A stretch of 64,000 bases of DNA from VRUE01 sp963702175 (GTDB taxonomy: Bacteria; Actinomycetota; Thermoleophilia; Solirubrobacterales; 70-9), in assembly GCA_963702175.1 (NCBI GenBank), contig OY969721.1:2108001-2172000 (forward strand), written 5' to 3'. Shown one piece after another: positions 35,830-44,765 of the stretch. Position 1 is the stretch's first letter, and every line of letters begins with the position of its first letter. Under the pieces are notes generated by a model that ran no database searches, was not told the DNA's origin, and saw only the letters and a list, made by a program, of their open reading frames with translations. Both the position numbers and the translations under genes were made by a program.

Positions 35830-36504
35830 ATGGGCCGAGCCCGCCCCCTGCCTGCTGAGCTGCAAGCCGTCCTCCCCGAGGACACCCAGGCGGCGTGGCA
35901 GCTGCTGGCGCCGATCCTGCCTACCAAGCTTTACCTGGGTGGTGGGACTGGGGTCGCCGTTCACCTCGGGCATCGCGTCAGCCGCGACCTCGACTTCTTC
36001 TACCACTCGGGGGCGGTCGACCTTGGGGAACTGTCGAAACGAATTACCGCCGTTGGACAATTCGCCGTCACCTTGGAAGGAGAGGGGACTCTGCGCGGCC
36101 TCCTCGGCGAGACGAAGCTCAAGTTCCTCCACGCCGACGAGGTCGCTCCGCAGCGCAGGCTGGAGAAGCCGAGGTCGGTTGCGGGCATCCGGGTCGCGGG
36201 GATGAAGGACCTGCTCGCGATGAAGCTGAAGGTGATCAGGGGGCGGGGCGAAATGCGCGACTACTTCGACGTCAAGGCGATCGACGAGAGCGGGCAGTAC
36301 AGCGTCGAGGAAGGGATCGAGTTCTGGCTCGAGCGATACGGGATCGCGCCGCAGAGCGAACACCTACAGATGCTGGTCACCTCGCTCGGCTACCTCGACG
36401 ACGTCGAGCCCGACGATTCGCTTCCCATCGGCATAGGTGAGCTCGCCAAGTGGTGGCGCCGGCGCCAAAAGATCGTCATACGCAACCTGGGCCGGCTCGC
36501 CTAG
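35830..36504 (+). CDS. AbiEii-like nucleotidyltransferase toxin (pair 1)
   Basis: 224 aa. The DNA polymerase beta-type core is clear: LYLGGGTGVAVHLGHRVSRDLDFFYHS (the GG and DxD metal-binding motifs), then KLKFLHADEV, GMKDLLAMKLKVI and RGEMRDYFDVKAI, the typical order of AbiEii/AbiGii toxins. AbiEii homologues add nucleotides to tRNA acceptor stems and stop growth during phage infection. It ends 52 bp before the tRNA-Thr attachment site, just outside element 1. Confidence 0.83.
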   Translation: MGRARPLPAELQAVLPEDTQAAWQLLAPILPTKLYLGGGTGVAVHLGHRVSRDLDFFYHSGAVDLGELSKRITAVGQFAVTLEGEGTLRGLLGETKLKFLHADEVAPQRRLEKPRSVAGIRVAGMKDLLAMKLKVIRGRGEMRDYFDVKAIDESGQYSVEEGIEFWLERYGIAPQSEHLQMLVTSLGYLDDVEPDDSLPIGIGELAKWWRRRQKIVIRNLGRLA

Positions 36505-36555
36505 CTCGCCGCAAGCCTCTCGAAGCGCTGGCGTCGGTGCCGGTAAAATGGCGTT

Positions 36556-36599
36556 TCCCGCCCAGGTAGCTCAGTTGGTAGAGCACTTCCATGGTAAGG
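36556..36599 (+). repeat. attL of element 1: 5' fragment of tRNA-Thr (44-bp direct repeat)
   Basis: These 44 bp are identical to 40151-40194. They cover 4 bp of leader plus the first 40 nt of tRNA-Thr (acceptor 5' strand, D-arm and anticodon arm through GGT). Beyond 36599 the sequence no longer follows the tRNA, so this copy is broken. The two copies bound a 3.6-kb insert with an integrase. The original tRNA promoter is probably on this side. Confidence 0.9.
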
Positions 36600-36702
36600 G
36601 TGTCGCCCCTCTGTACCGAGGGAAGTTTCGCTTTGTAGAGCCATTAACAGTGGTGCAAGTCGCTTTGATCGTTCCGTCCGGGGGCGCGGTGATGGCCGTG
36701 AT

Positions 36703-36720
36703 GTGCCATTGCAGTGCCAC
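36703..36720 (+). promoter_or_regulatory. Tandem arm-type integrase sites, left end of element 1
   Basis: GTGCCAT (36703-36709) and GTGCCAC (36714-36720) start exactly 11 bp apart. The same pair with the same spacing recurs at the other end of the element (40082-40099). They are good candidates for the arm-binding sites of the integrase N-terminal domain. The 253-bp stretch between the AbiEii gene and the integrase otherwise holds only the att repeat. Confidence 0.6.
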
Positions 36721-36757
36721 TGGGGGAGAAAACGACTCGCTCACGGCTTAAGACGTC

Positions 36758-38041
36758 ATGCGCCGTCAGGAGCAAGGAGTTCAGGGTTACTTCACGCGCA
36801 ACGGCGAAAAGCGGTATCGGGTTCGTTGGCGTGAGGGCGGCAGGCATCGGAGCCGCTCGTTCCGTCGCCTCTCCGGAACGCACGGCGCACGGAGCTTCTA
36901 TCGAAAGGTTAGGGAGGCCCAAGAGGCGGGGGCGCGTGTGGTCGACGCCGGTTGCCAGGGGCCGACCCTCGCCAGCTTTGTCGCGGATGTCTGGGAGCCC
37001 CGTGCCAAACGCCGTCTCGCCACCAAGACATGGGAGCATGACGTCGCCATCTACAACAAGCACATCCTGATCGAGCTGGGCGAGCGTCCCCTCGCCCAGC
37101 TCGACGCCGAAGACCTAGTCGAATGGCAGGACAAGCTAGAGCGGGGTGGAGTTGGCGCGCCGACAATCATCAAGGCGATGAGCATCCTCTCAAGTGTTTT
37201 CCGCGAAGCCGGAAGGCGCTCGCGGTCGACAGGAGTCACGCGCAATCCGGTCGTCCTCCTCGACCGGCCATCGGCCAAGCGCCGTCGCCGTCCCCTGGTC
37301 TGGGGACCGGTGGTGGTTGAGCGAGTCCGCTACGAGCTGTTGGTCAACTCCCGCCGCATCAATCCTGCGAAGGAGCTGATGGCGTTGCGCGACGCCCTGC
37401 TGGTGAGCTGCATGGAGATGACTGGTTGCCGACCAGGGGAGGCGCTGGCCCTGCGTTGGAGCGATCTCGAGGACGGCGTCGCGATCGCCAAGGCCCTCAG
37501 CGGCAGTCAGGTCAGGGATGGCACCAAGACCGGTCGCGAGCGCCGCGCCCCACTGCTTGCGCCCCTACGCGCTGACTTCGCGGCGTTGCGTGAGCGCAGC
37601 GGTGACGGCCCCGATGACTATGTCTTCCGAACTCCACGCGGCGGACACTGGGTCGAGACCGATTGGCGTAACTTCCGCAGCCGTCACTTCGTGCCGGCGC
37701 TCGAACGGGTCGAAGCGGATTGGAAGCAATGGCGCAGCTCACTGGTGAGGCCGGATGAGGTGCGCGAGAGCGTTGACGAACTCGCAGCGACCCGTCCTTA
37801 CGATCTCGGCCGTCACACCCATTCCGCCCTGATGCTCGCCTCAGGCATCAGCCTGCAGCGACTCGCCCGAATTCAGGGCCACGGCATCCGCGTGTTGGAC
37901 GAGACCTACTCAGAGGAGCTCGTCGAGTTCCAGGAGCGCACCGAACGGATTGACCCGATCGAGGAGATCGAAAATGCCCGCCGCCTGGCCTGGGGCAGGG
38001 CCAAGCCAAGCACCGGTGAAGACAACAACTTATTTCTTTAA
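36758..38041 (+). CDS. Tyrosine recombinase (integrase) of element 1
   Basis: 427 aa. A basic arm-binding-like N-terminus (GYFTRNGEKRYRVRWREGGRHRSRSF) is followed by a SAM-like core-binding domain (~65-150) and a catalytic domain with the first Arg in TGCRPGEALALRW, the second-box Arg in DLGRHTHSALML, the GH of RIQGHGIRVL and the nucleophile Tyr in DETYSEEL. The second box lacks the usual leading His (Tyr instead). It faces into the element from attL at the broken tRNA-Thr and is closely related to the truncated integrase at 42122-43252. Confidence 0.92.
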   Translation: MRRQEQGVQGYFTRNGEKRYRVRWREGGRHRSRSFRRLSGTHGARSFYRKVREAQEAGARVVDAGCQGPTLASFVADVWEPRAKRRLATKTWEHDVAIYNKHILIELGERPLAQLDAEDLVEWQDKLERGGVGAPTIIKAMSILSSVFREAGRRSRSTGVTRNPVVLLDRPSAKRRRRPLVWGPVVVERVRYELLVNSRRINPAKELMALRDALLVSCMEMTGCRPGEALALRWSDLEDGVAIAKALSGSQVRDGTKTGRERRAPLLAPLRADFAALRERSGDGPDDYVFRTPRGGHWVETDWRNFRSRHFVPALERVEADWKQWRSSLVRPDEVRESVDELAATRPYDLGRHTHSALMLASGISLQRLARIQGHGIRVLDETYSEELVEFQERTERIDPIEEIENARRLAWGRAKPSTGEDNNLFL

Positions 38042-38062
38042 TGGTCTATATTTACATTCGCT

Positions 38063-39112
38063 GTGAATAAAGGCGAGCTTGTAAAAATCGAAGGGCCACT
38101 CGAGACGAGCGCTCTCCGCATCCTGCGAGAGATTCCGGGCGTGACGGCGATCGCTCGCGAGCCCCGCCGGCGCGGCATCGAGACGGACGCTGTCCTTCGC
38201 TTCGCGGGCACCCGAAAACGCGTGGTTGTCGAGACGAAGCAGCGTGTGAACGCCGCTACTGCCTGGCAGCTCGTCCGGCACGCCGAAGCGAATCCGGGCG
38301 CCCCGATCCTCCTCGTCGCGGGCGATACCACCGTCGAGGCCCGCGAGATCCTCAAGGACCACGATGTCGCTGTGATCGACGGCCTTGGGAACGCCCACGT
38401 CGAGCTGCCGGGCCTTCTTCTGCACCTCGAAGGGCGCTCGCGTCCGAAGCGGTCGGGCTCATCGCAGGCTCGCTTGAGCGGTAAGGCGGGTCTGGTCGCA
38501 CAGGCGCTCCTCCTCCAGCACGAGCGCGCTTGGCACGTCCAGGAGCTTGCGGAGGAGGCGGGCGTCTCGGCGGGACTGGCGCACCGCGTCGTCGCGCGCC
38601 TGGAGCGAGAGGGGGTCATCGCCGCCGAAGGCAACGGCCCGCGGCGGGTCCGGCGGGTCAGCGAGCCAGGCGCCTTGCTCGACCTATGGGCCGAGGAGTA
38701 CGTGGACCGGCCGATCCGGACCTTGGGCCACCTTCTCGCGCAGTCGCCCCAGCGCCTCATCGCGAGGCTTGGAGCAAATCTCGAAGAGAGGGGCGTCGAC
38801 TACGCCGTGACTGGGGCGGCGGCCGCGAGCCTGGTCGCACCGTTCGTCACTGCCATTCCGGTCGTCGAGGTATGGGTGAGTGCGCGGACCCCGCCGGGCA
38901 AGCTGTTGAAAGCAACCGAGGCGGAGCCCGTGGGCGACGGGGAGAACGTGGCGTTCCTTCAAGGCAAGGACGACGCTCCGCTGGCGTTCCGCGAGAAGAA
39001 GAAGGGAGTGTCAATAGCCAACAGGTTTCGCCTCTACGCCGAGCTGCTACACGATCCACGTCGCGGTCGCGAGCAGGCAGAGCACCTGCGCCGAGAGGCG
39101 ATCGGGTTTTGA
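38063..39112 (+). CDS. AbiEi-family-like antitoxin/regulator (pair 2, element 1 cargo)
   Basis: 349 aa from GTG 38063. Residues ~40-115 look like a restriction-endonuclease-like alpha/beta region (VVVETKQRVN, ILLVAGDTTVEAREILKDHDVAVIDGLGN). A winged helix comes next (WHVQELAEEAGVSAGLAHRVVARLEREGVI, ~155-185), then a C-terminal domain with AVTGAAAASLVAP. This architecture is typical of large type IV antitoxins. The stop overlaps the start of the partner gene (TTGA). Confidence 0.72.
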   Translation: MNKGELVKIEGPLETSALRILREIPGVTAIAREPRRRGIETDAVLRFAGTRKRVVVETKQRVNAATAWQLVRHAEANPGAPILLVAGDTTVEAREILKDHDVAVIDGLGNAHVELPGLLLHLEGRSRPKRSGSSQARLSGKAGLVAQALLLQHERAWHVQELAEEAGVSAGLAHRVVARLEREGVIAAEGNGPRRVRRVSEPGALLDLWAEEYVDRPIRTLGHLLAQSPQRLIARLGANLEERGVDYAVTGAAAASLVAPFVTAIPVVEVWVSARTPPGKLLKATEAEPVGDGENVAFLQGKDDAPLAFREKKKGVSIANRFRLYAELLHDPRRGREQAEHLRREAIGF

Positions 39113-39990
39113 TCGAGCGCGCGCATCACACTGACTACGACGAGGAGACAACAGCGCGCTGCGAGCGGGCGCTGATCACGCTCATTGGCGACCTTGGGCC
39201 GTGGCGGGAGCGCATCTACCTTGCGGGCGGTCTTGCCCCTCGGTACCTGGTCGGCCAGCTCCCGGAAGGGGCGCGTGCCCACGTCGGGACCACGGACGTC
39301 GACCTGGTGATCGGACTGGCTATCGAAGACGAGACGCCGGAGACGTATCGCACGCTCCAAAACAATCTGGAGAAGGCGCACTTCGAGCGTACGGAGCCAA
39401 GCTTTCGGTGGATTCGCGACGTAGAGGGGATCGCCGTCGTCGTCGAGTTTCTCTGCGAGACGGACGAGGTGGAGCCGGGCCGGATCTTTCGGCCCAAGGG
39501 TGAGTTCACGGGGTCGAAGCTCAGCGCTCTCAACGTCCGCGGCGCCCATCTCGCACGCGATGACTTCGTCGAGTGCGAGCTCGAGGGCGAGCGACTCGAC
39601 GGTGGCGGACGATCCAAGGTTGCCGTGCGCGTGGCGAACCTGTTGCCGTACGCCGTGCTCAAGATCCTGGCGTTCCAGGACCGGCACGAGAACAAGGACG
39701 CGTACGACCTGATCTTCACCCTCCTCAACTCGGAGGATGGGCCTGGCGCCGCGGGGGCCGCGGCGAGCTCGAGCACGGTTGCGGGTCACGCTCAGGTGAG
39801 CGAGGCGCTTGCGCTTCTGGAGGAACGCTTTCACGACGTCGAACAGGACGGGCCGAACGCCTACGCGACGTTCCTCGCCCGCCCCGAGGATGAGGAGGAG
39901 AAGGCACGATTGCGTCGCGCGGCAGTTGCGACCGTTCGCGAATTCCTACAGGGCTTCGTGAGCGCCCGGTCGGAGCCGACGGAACCTTGA
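39109..39990 (+). CDS. Nucleotidyltransferase-like toxin (pair 2, element 1 cargo)
   Basis: 293 aa from TTG 39109, which overlaps the previous stop codon. The nucleotidyltransferase core begins RIYLAGGLAPRYLVGQLPEG and reaches the metal-binding TTDVDLVIGL; later AVRVANLLPYAVLKILAFQDRHENKDAYDLIF is the lysine/aspartate region common to AbiEii-type proteins. It is probably the toxin of a type IV toxin-antitoxin pair that stabilises the element. It is not closely similar to the AbiEii at 35830, so the two pairs are separate systems. Confidence 0.72.
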   Translation: MIERAHHTDYDEETTARCERALITLIGDLGPWRERIYLAGGLAPRYLVGQLPEGARAHVGTTDVDLVIGLAIEDETPETYRTLQNNLEKAHFERTEPSFRWIRDVEGIAVVVEFLCETDEVEPGRIFRPKGEFTGSKLSALNVRGAHLARDDFVECELEGERLDGGGRSKVAVRVANLLPYAVLKILAFQDRHENKDAYDLIFTLLNSEDGPGAAGAAASSSTVAGHAQVSEALALLEERFHDVEQDGPNAYATFLARPEDEEEKARLRRAAVATVREFLQGFVSARSEPTEP

Positions 39991-40081
39991 TTGCCTCCGG
40001 CGAACCTCTAAGATCGCCTCGTGACGACCGTGCGACGGCAGCTTCTCTGCGTGTGCGCTGGGTGCAGTGGTTTCGCCCGCT

Positions 40082-40099
40082 GTGCCATCTGAGTGCCAT
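40082..40099 (+). promoter_or_regulatory. Tandem arm-type integrase sites, right end of element 1
   Basis: GTGCCAT occurs at 40082-40088 and again at 40093-40099, 11 bp apart, mirroring the pair near attL. The repeat lies 52 bp before the attR core. Nothing else is visible in the 160 bp between the toxin gene and tRNA-Thr. Confidence 0.6.
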
Positions 40100-40150
40100 G
40101 GGGATCTGCCCGCCATAGGCCTGTCACACGTTTTCGGCTCTAGAAGCCAA

Positions 40151-40227
<77 letters not shown>

Positions 40228-40269
40228 TCCCTCTCGCTCTGCAGGCCTCCGACTCGCCGCACATTTGTT

Positions 40270-41833
40270 GTAAGCGTTCAGCCCCCGGCCCCTCAGATCC
40301 CCAATCTCAGAGCAGCGAGGGAGCAGGGCTCGCGCGAGAAGAGGCGGTGAGCGCCTCGACCAGGAAGCCGAACAGCGAGCGGCCCTGCAGCCGGCAGGTC
40401 TGGGAGATCGAGAGCATCCGCTCCGCGAAGCGCTCCCCCGCCTCAGACTGGCTGCCGAGGGAGACCTTGCGGTAGATGACGGCGCCGCGCAGCCCGCGCT
40501 CGGCGCGGTTGTTGGTTGGCTCCACCCCCTCGATCTCGGTGAAAGTCCAAAGCGCCGGCCAGAGCTTCAGCAGGTTGCGGGCGAAGGTTCGGAAATGGCG
40601 GTTGCGGGTGCTCTTCTTGCGGTGGGGCTCAAGCAGTGCCCGCAGCCGGCGCTTCAGCGGCGCCAGCTCGCGGGCGAGCCGCTCGCGGTCGCCGTGGTCG
40701 ACGAAGGATTCCCAGGCACAGAACAGCTCGCGGCAGATCTCCAGGCCCTCCTCGCCGAAGCGCCCCTGGTCGGCGATGCCTTCGGAGTGGCGGCGGAAGT
40801 CGCGCAGCAGGTGCGCCCAGCAGACCTGGCGCCGGGCGGGGTCCAGGGAGTCATAAGCCCACCAGCGATCGGAGCAAACGATCCCGGCGAAGCTCTCGCC
40901 GATCAGCTCGGGCAGCTCGCGCTCGTGGCGGTCGGCGGCGATGTGGAAGGCGGCGAAGCGCTCGGTGAGTGCCCCCCACAGGGTGCGGCGCTGCCCCGCG
41001 TTGCGCCAGCCGGTCTCATCGACGCAGAGGACCGGGGCGTCTTTGACCGCCTCGCGTAGCTCGGCGTAGGGATCGGCGAGGGCGCCGGAGGTCCGCTGGC
41101 AGATCGCGTCCACCGAGCCGACCGAGACCTCGCAGCCGAACAGCTCCCCGCAGAGCTCGGAGGCGTCGCGGCGCGAGACCCGGTTGCGCACCGACAGCAG
41201 GGCGATCGCCGCCTGCAGGCGGGGGCCGAAGGCGCTCGAGCGGACATCCTCGGACAGCTGCGCCCGAGTGCGATGACCGCAGCCCCGACAGCGCAGCGCC
41301 TGGGCGCGGTGCTCGGTGATCTGGACCGCGATTGGCGGCAGCTCCGCGACCTGGTGGCGGTGGGGCGCGCCGGCGAGGTCGTGCTCGCTCGAATCGAGGT
41401 CGCCTCCGCAGCCCGCGCAGCGCTCGGGCCAGTGGTCGACGATCTCATCCAACTCTGACTCGGCAACCAGCCTGCGTGTCGTGCCCTCGTGCCCGGGCTG
41501 GCCGCCTTGCCTGCGGGCGCTAGAGCGCTTGGGCTGGGGGGCCTTGCCGGGCGGGTCGGCCGACGGCGGCCGTGAGGAGTTCTGGGAGTTCTCGCGCAGC
41601 TTCTCCTCGAGGCGCTCGATCCTCGCCTCCAGGCGGGTGACCTGGCGCTCGTAGCGCGCCGTCAGCTCGACCAGGAACTCGATGCATGCCTCCCGGCCGG
41701 CGTCATAGACCGCTTCGGCCTCGGCGCGCTCCACGCCCCGAGGTTCGACGCGAGCGAGGGCAGCCCTTCGGTTATGTCAACCCTTGTCGCCTCCCATGCC
41801 CGGGTCGGCGGCCATCTGGGGCTGAACGCTTAC
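40270..41833 (-). mobile_element. IS66-family insertion sequence (tnpC-only, ISBst12-like)
   Basis: The ends are GTAAGCGTTCAGCCCC (40270-40285) and its perfect inverse (41818-41833); GTAAGCG is the typical IS66 terminus. The element is flanked by the 8-bp direct repeat CATTTGTT at 40262-40269 and 41834-41841, the target duplication size of this family. It is 1564 bp long and carries only the large transposase, as in the ISBst12 subgroup. Intact ends and an intact gene suggest a recent insertion. Confidence 0.95.
40307..41734 (-). CDS. IS66-family transposase TnpC
   Basis: 475 aa from GTG 41734. Order: N-terminal coiled coil (YERQVTRLEARIERLEEKLRENSQNSSRPPS), a zinc-binding CxxC region (RCAGCGG, LRCRGCGH), a helix-turn-helix-like part and the DDE catalytic domain with D in CVDETGW, D in CSDRWWAYD and E in NNRAERGLR. 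It cuts and joins the IS ends. Full length and without visible lesions. Confidence 0.95.
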   Translation of the reverse strand: MERAEAEAVYDAGREACIEFLVELTARYERQVTRLEARIERLEEKLRENSQNSSRPPSADPPGKAPQPKRSSARRQGGQPGHEGTTRRLVAESELDEIVDHWPERCAGCGGDLDSSEHDLAGAPHRHQVAELPPIAVQITEHRAQALRCRGCGHRTRAQLSEDVRSSAFGPRLQAAIALLSVRNRVSRRDASELCGELFGCEVSVGSVDAICQRTSGALADPYAELREAVKDAPVLCVDETGWRNAGQRRTLWGALTERFAAFHIAADRHERELPELIGESFAGIVCSDRWWAYDSLDPARRQVCWAHLLRDFRRHSEGIADQGRFGEEGLEICRELFCAWESFVDHGDRERLARELAPLKRRLRALLEPHRKKSTRNRHFRTFARNLLKLWPALWTFTEIEGVEPTNNRAERGLRGAVIYRKVSLGSQSEAGERFAERMLSISQTCRLQGRSLFGFLVEALTASSRASPAPSLL

Positions 41834-41898
41834 CATTTGTTCCACTTTTGCGGCACTTTCTTAACCTCTCGCAACGTTCTGTCCGCTAGGTTCTGAGC

Positions 41899-42121
41899 AT
41901 GGACATGAAGGACCGCCAGTACGACGAGCTCCGGCGCCGGCTCGACTCCGACTCCAGGCAGGCCGATCGCCGGGTCTGAGCGCATGGAATCCGATCTCCG
42001 AGACCTCAGGTCCGCGGTCAGGACCGAGTCTCATTCGACGCAGCTACTGATTCTCCAGCTCGGCATTTACATCATGCTCGTCTTGCTCATCGGCCTCAGC
42101 GTGATCGCGTCGCGCCTGTAG
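41899..42121 (+). pseudogene. Small coiled-coil/membrane protein, apparently split in two frames
   Basis: ATG 41899 opens 26 codons (MDMKDRQYDELRRRLDSDSR) ending at 41979. A second frame starts at ATG 41984 and gives 45 codons with a C-terminal membrane helix (LLILQLGIYIMLVLLIGLSVIASRL), ending at 42121. Together they resemble the intact gene at 43315-43572 (coiled coil plus C-terminal helix), which suggests a frameshifted relative. The second part could still be expressed alone. Both copies flank the truncated integrase. Confidence 0.5.
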
Positions 42122-43252
42122 TCCCTCGCTCTCCGGGGAGAGTCTCCGCTTCGCTGGTCTTGGGTATGGATAGAGACTGACGGAGACACCCGACCGACCC
42201 TGTCCGAGTTCGTAGACGAGGTCTGGTCGCCCCGCGCCCGTCGCCGGCTGGCGTCCAAGACATGGGAGCGCGACGCCGTCATTTACAGGAAGCACATCCT
42301 GCCCCGGCTGGGGGAGCGGCGGATCGACGTTCTCGACATCGAGGACCTCGTCGAGTGGCAGGACACGCTCGAACGGGCGCAGGTCGGAGCCCCGACCATG
42401 ATCAAGGCGATCGGCATCCTCTCCGGCATCTTCGGGGAGGCGGCGAGGCGCCCTCGCTCGACCGGCGTCCACGGCAACCCAGTCGCTCTTCTCGAACGGC
42501 CCGCAGCCAAACGTCGCCGCCGTCCTCTTGTCTGGGGGCCGGTCGTCGTCGAGCGGGTGCGCTTACAGCTGCTGGTCAACTCGCGCCGGACAGGCCGCGA
42601 CAAGGAGTTGATGACGCTGCGCGATGGCCTCCTGGTAAGCCTGATGGAGATGACCGGCTGCCGGCCGGGAGAGGTGCTGGCGTTGCGCTGGGAGGACGTC
42701 GGCAACCGCATCGCGATCGTCCGCAGGCTGAGCGGGAAGACGATCGTCGACCGAACGAAGACAGGCGTCGATCGCAGCGTTCCGCTCCTGCCACCGCTGC
42801 GCTCAGACCTCGCCCTGCTTCACCAGCGCAGCTGTGACGGCCCGGGCGACTACGTCCTTTCCACTCCCGCCGGCGATCACTGGGTCGAGACCGACTGGCG
42901 TAACTACCGCTCCCGCCATTTCACGCCTGCGCTCAAACGGGTCGAGGCGGAGTGGGGGAGCTGGCGCGAAGAACTCGAGCAGCCCCAAGACGTGCGTGAG
43001 GGCGTCGCCGGCCTCGCCGCCACCAGGCCCTACGACCTTGGCCGTCACACTCACTCGGCGCTGATGCTCGCCTCCGGGATGAGCCTTCAGCGGCTTGCCC
43101 GTATCCAGGGCCACAGCATCCGCGTGCTGGACCAGACCTACTCCGAGCAGCTGGCCGAGTTCGAGGAGCGTGACGACCGAATCGACCCAACTGTGGAGAT
43201 CGAGCGAGCCCGAGCGCTGGTTTTTGGCGGCCGATCTCAGTTTCGAGTTTGA
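42122..43252 (+). pseudogene. 5'-truncated tyrosine integrase, relative of the element 1 integrase
   Basis: The open frame from 42122 encodes the core-binding and catalytic domains (LSEFVDEVWSPRARRRLASK, TGCRPGEVLALRW, DLGRHTHSALML, RIQGHSIRVL, DQTYSEQL), aligned over nearly the whole length with the integrase at 36758. The N-terminal ~65 residues that bind arm sites are missing, and no ATG, GTG or TTG precedes the conserved region; the first in-frame ATG (42398) would start well inside. It is therefore probably a dead relic of an earlier insertion in the same tRNA-Thr. Confidence 0.8.
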
Positions 43253-43314
43253 GCTGTCGCAGAGATTTTGCAATAGCGACCCATCCGCGATGTTTTGTCG
43301 TCTAAGGTGCCAGC

Positions 43315-43572
43315 ATGGAGGCCATGAGGGAAAGCTGGACCGACGAACGCCTCGACGATCTGAACCGGCGAGTCGACGAAGGCTTCAAACAAGTCGACGC
43401 ACGCTTCAAGCAGGTCGACGAGTGCTTCAATCGGGTCGATGCGCGCTTCGACGAAACTGACCATCGCTTCGACAAGCTCGAAGAGAGATTCGACGCGCTC
43501 CAGCGCACGCTGTTCCAGTCCAGCGTACTCGTCATCGTCGCGCTCATCGGTCTCATCGCCACGCAGATCTAG
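43315..43572 (+). CDS. Small heptad-repeat protein with C-terminal membrane anchor
   Basis: 85 aa. Residues 12-62 are near-perfect seven-residue repeats of the form (R/G)F(K/D)xVD(A/E) (GFKQVDA, RFKQVDE, CFNRVDA, RFDETDH, RFDKLEE), giving a long coiled coil. One membrane helix follows (LFQSSVLVIVALIGLIATQI). Tail-anchored coiled coils of this type are widespread in actinobacteria, and their role is unknown. Confidence 0.75.
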   Translation: MEAMRESWTDERLDDLNRRVDEGFKQVDARFKQVDECFNRVDARFDETDHRFDKLEERFDALQRTLFQSSVLVIVALIGLIATQI

Positions 43573-43592
43573 TCCCGTTAGGCTCCCCCGCA

Positions 43593-44735
43593 GTGGACTT
43601 CACGCTGACGGACGAGCAGGAGGACTTCGTCGACGCGCTTCGGCGATTCTGCGACCACGAGCTCGGTACGCCGGACCAGCGGGAGCGGCTCACCGAGAGC
43701 TACACCATCCACCACAACGAGACGATCTACTCCCAGATGGCGGAGCTGGGCTGGCTCGGCGTCACGATCCCCGAGGAGTACGGCGGCTCGGGCGGGTCGA
43801 TGCTCGATGCCTGCCTCTTCATGGAGGAGACCTCGCGCTCGCTCGCGCCGATCGGCGGCTACGCGACGACGCTGATCGTCGCCGGCGCCACCCAGCGCTT
43901 CGGCAGCGAGGAGCAGAAGAGCGAGATCCTCGGCGGGATCGTCGGCGGCGCGGTCGAGGCGATCGCGATGACCGAGCCCGAGGCTGGCTCCGACGTCGGC
44001 TCCCTCACCACCTCGGCGAAGCGGGTCGACGGCGGCTTTGTCATCAACGGCCAGAAGGTCTTCTGCTCCAACGCCCACATTGCCGACCACATCCTCATCG
44101 TCTGCCGCACCACGAAGTCGGCGTCGAAGCACGAGGGCCTCTCGATGATCTGGATCCCGCGCGATGCCGACGGCCTCGAGGTGATCCCGATTGACACCAT
44201 GGGCGGGCGCGAGACCAGCCATCTCTACCTCACCGACGTCGAGGCGACCGAGGACGCGGTGCTCGGTCAGGTCGACCAGGGCTGGACGCAGCTGATGGCC
44301 GGCCTCAACGTCGAGCGGCTGATCCTCGCCGCGACGATGCTCGGTATCGGCCAGCGCGCCTTCGACGACCTGATCGTCTACGTCAAGGAGCGCGAGCAGT
44401 TCGGCCGCCCGATCGGCTCCTTCCAGGCGCTCCAGCACCGCATCGCCGACATCGCCACCGACCTCGAGGCGGCCCGCCTGATGACCCGCTGGGTTGCCAC
44501 CCTCACCGACGAGGACCCCGACCGGATGCTCCCCCGCGAGGCCTCGATGGTGAAGCTCTTCGTCACCGAGGTCGCCAAACGCGCTGCGCTCGAAGGGATG
44601 CAGATGATGGGCGGCTACGGCTACGCCTCCGAGTACGACATGGAGCGCCTCGTCCGCAGCACCCTGGTCTCGACGATCTACGGCGGCACCTCGGAGATCC
44701 AGCGCAACATCATCGCCAAGACGTTCGGCCTCTGA
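43593..44735 (+). CDS. Acyl-CoA dehydrogenase
   Basis: 380 aa from GTG 43593, the usual length. Signature regions: AMTEPEAGSDVGSL (FAD binding), the middle domain QKVFCSNAHIADHILIVCRT, and the C-terminal QMMGGYGYASEYDMERLVRS with YGGTSEIQRNIIAKTFGL. The position of the catalytic base fits a short- or branched-chain type, but substrate length cannot be read. It is chromosomal core sequence between the two integrated regions. Confidence 0.93.
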   Translation: MDFTLTDEQEDFVDALRRFCDHELGTPDQRERLTESYTIHHNETIYSQMAELGWLGVTIPEEYGGSGGSMLDACLFMEETSRSLAPIGGYATTLIVAGATQRFGSEEQKSEILGGIVGGAVEAIAMTEPEAGSDVGSLTTSAKRVDGGFVINGQKVFCSNAHIADHILIVCRTTKSASKHEGLSMIWIPRDADGLEVIPIDTMGGRETSHLYLTDVEATEDAVLGQVDQGWTQLMAGLNVERLILAATMLGIGQRAFDDLIVYVKEREQFGRPIGSFQALQHRIADIATDLEAARLMTRWVATLTDEDPDRMLPREASMVKLFVTEVAKRAALEGMQMMGGYGYASEYDMERLVRSTLVSTIYGGTSEIQRNIIAKTFGL

Positions 44736-44765
44736 CTCGGCATAATCCCCGGGGCAGGGTTGCAA

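Noticed and set aside
43375..43495. Short tandem DNA repeat
   Set aside because: The repetition is the heptad coding pattern of the coiled-coil gene at 43315, not an independent repeat element.
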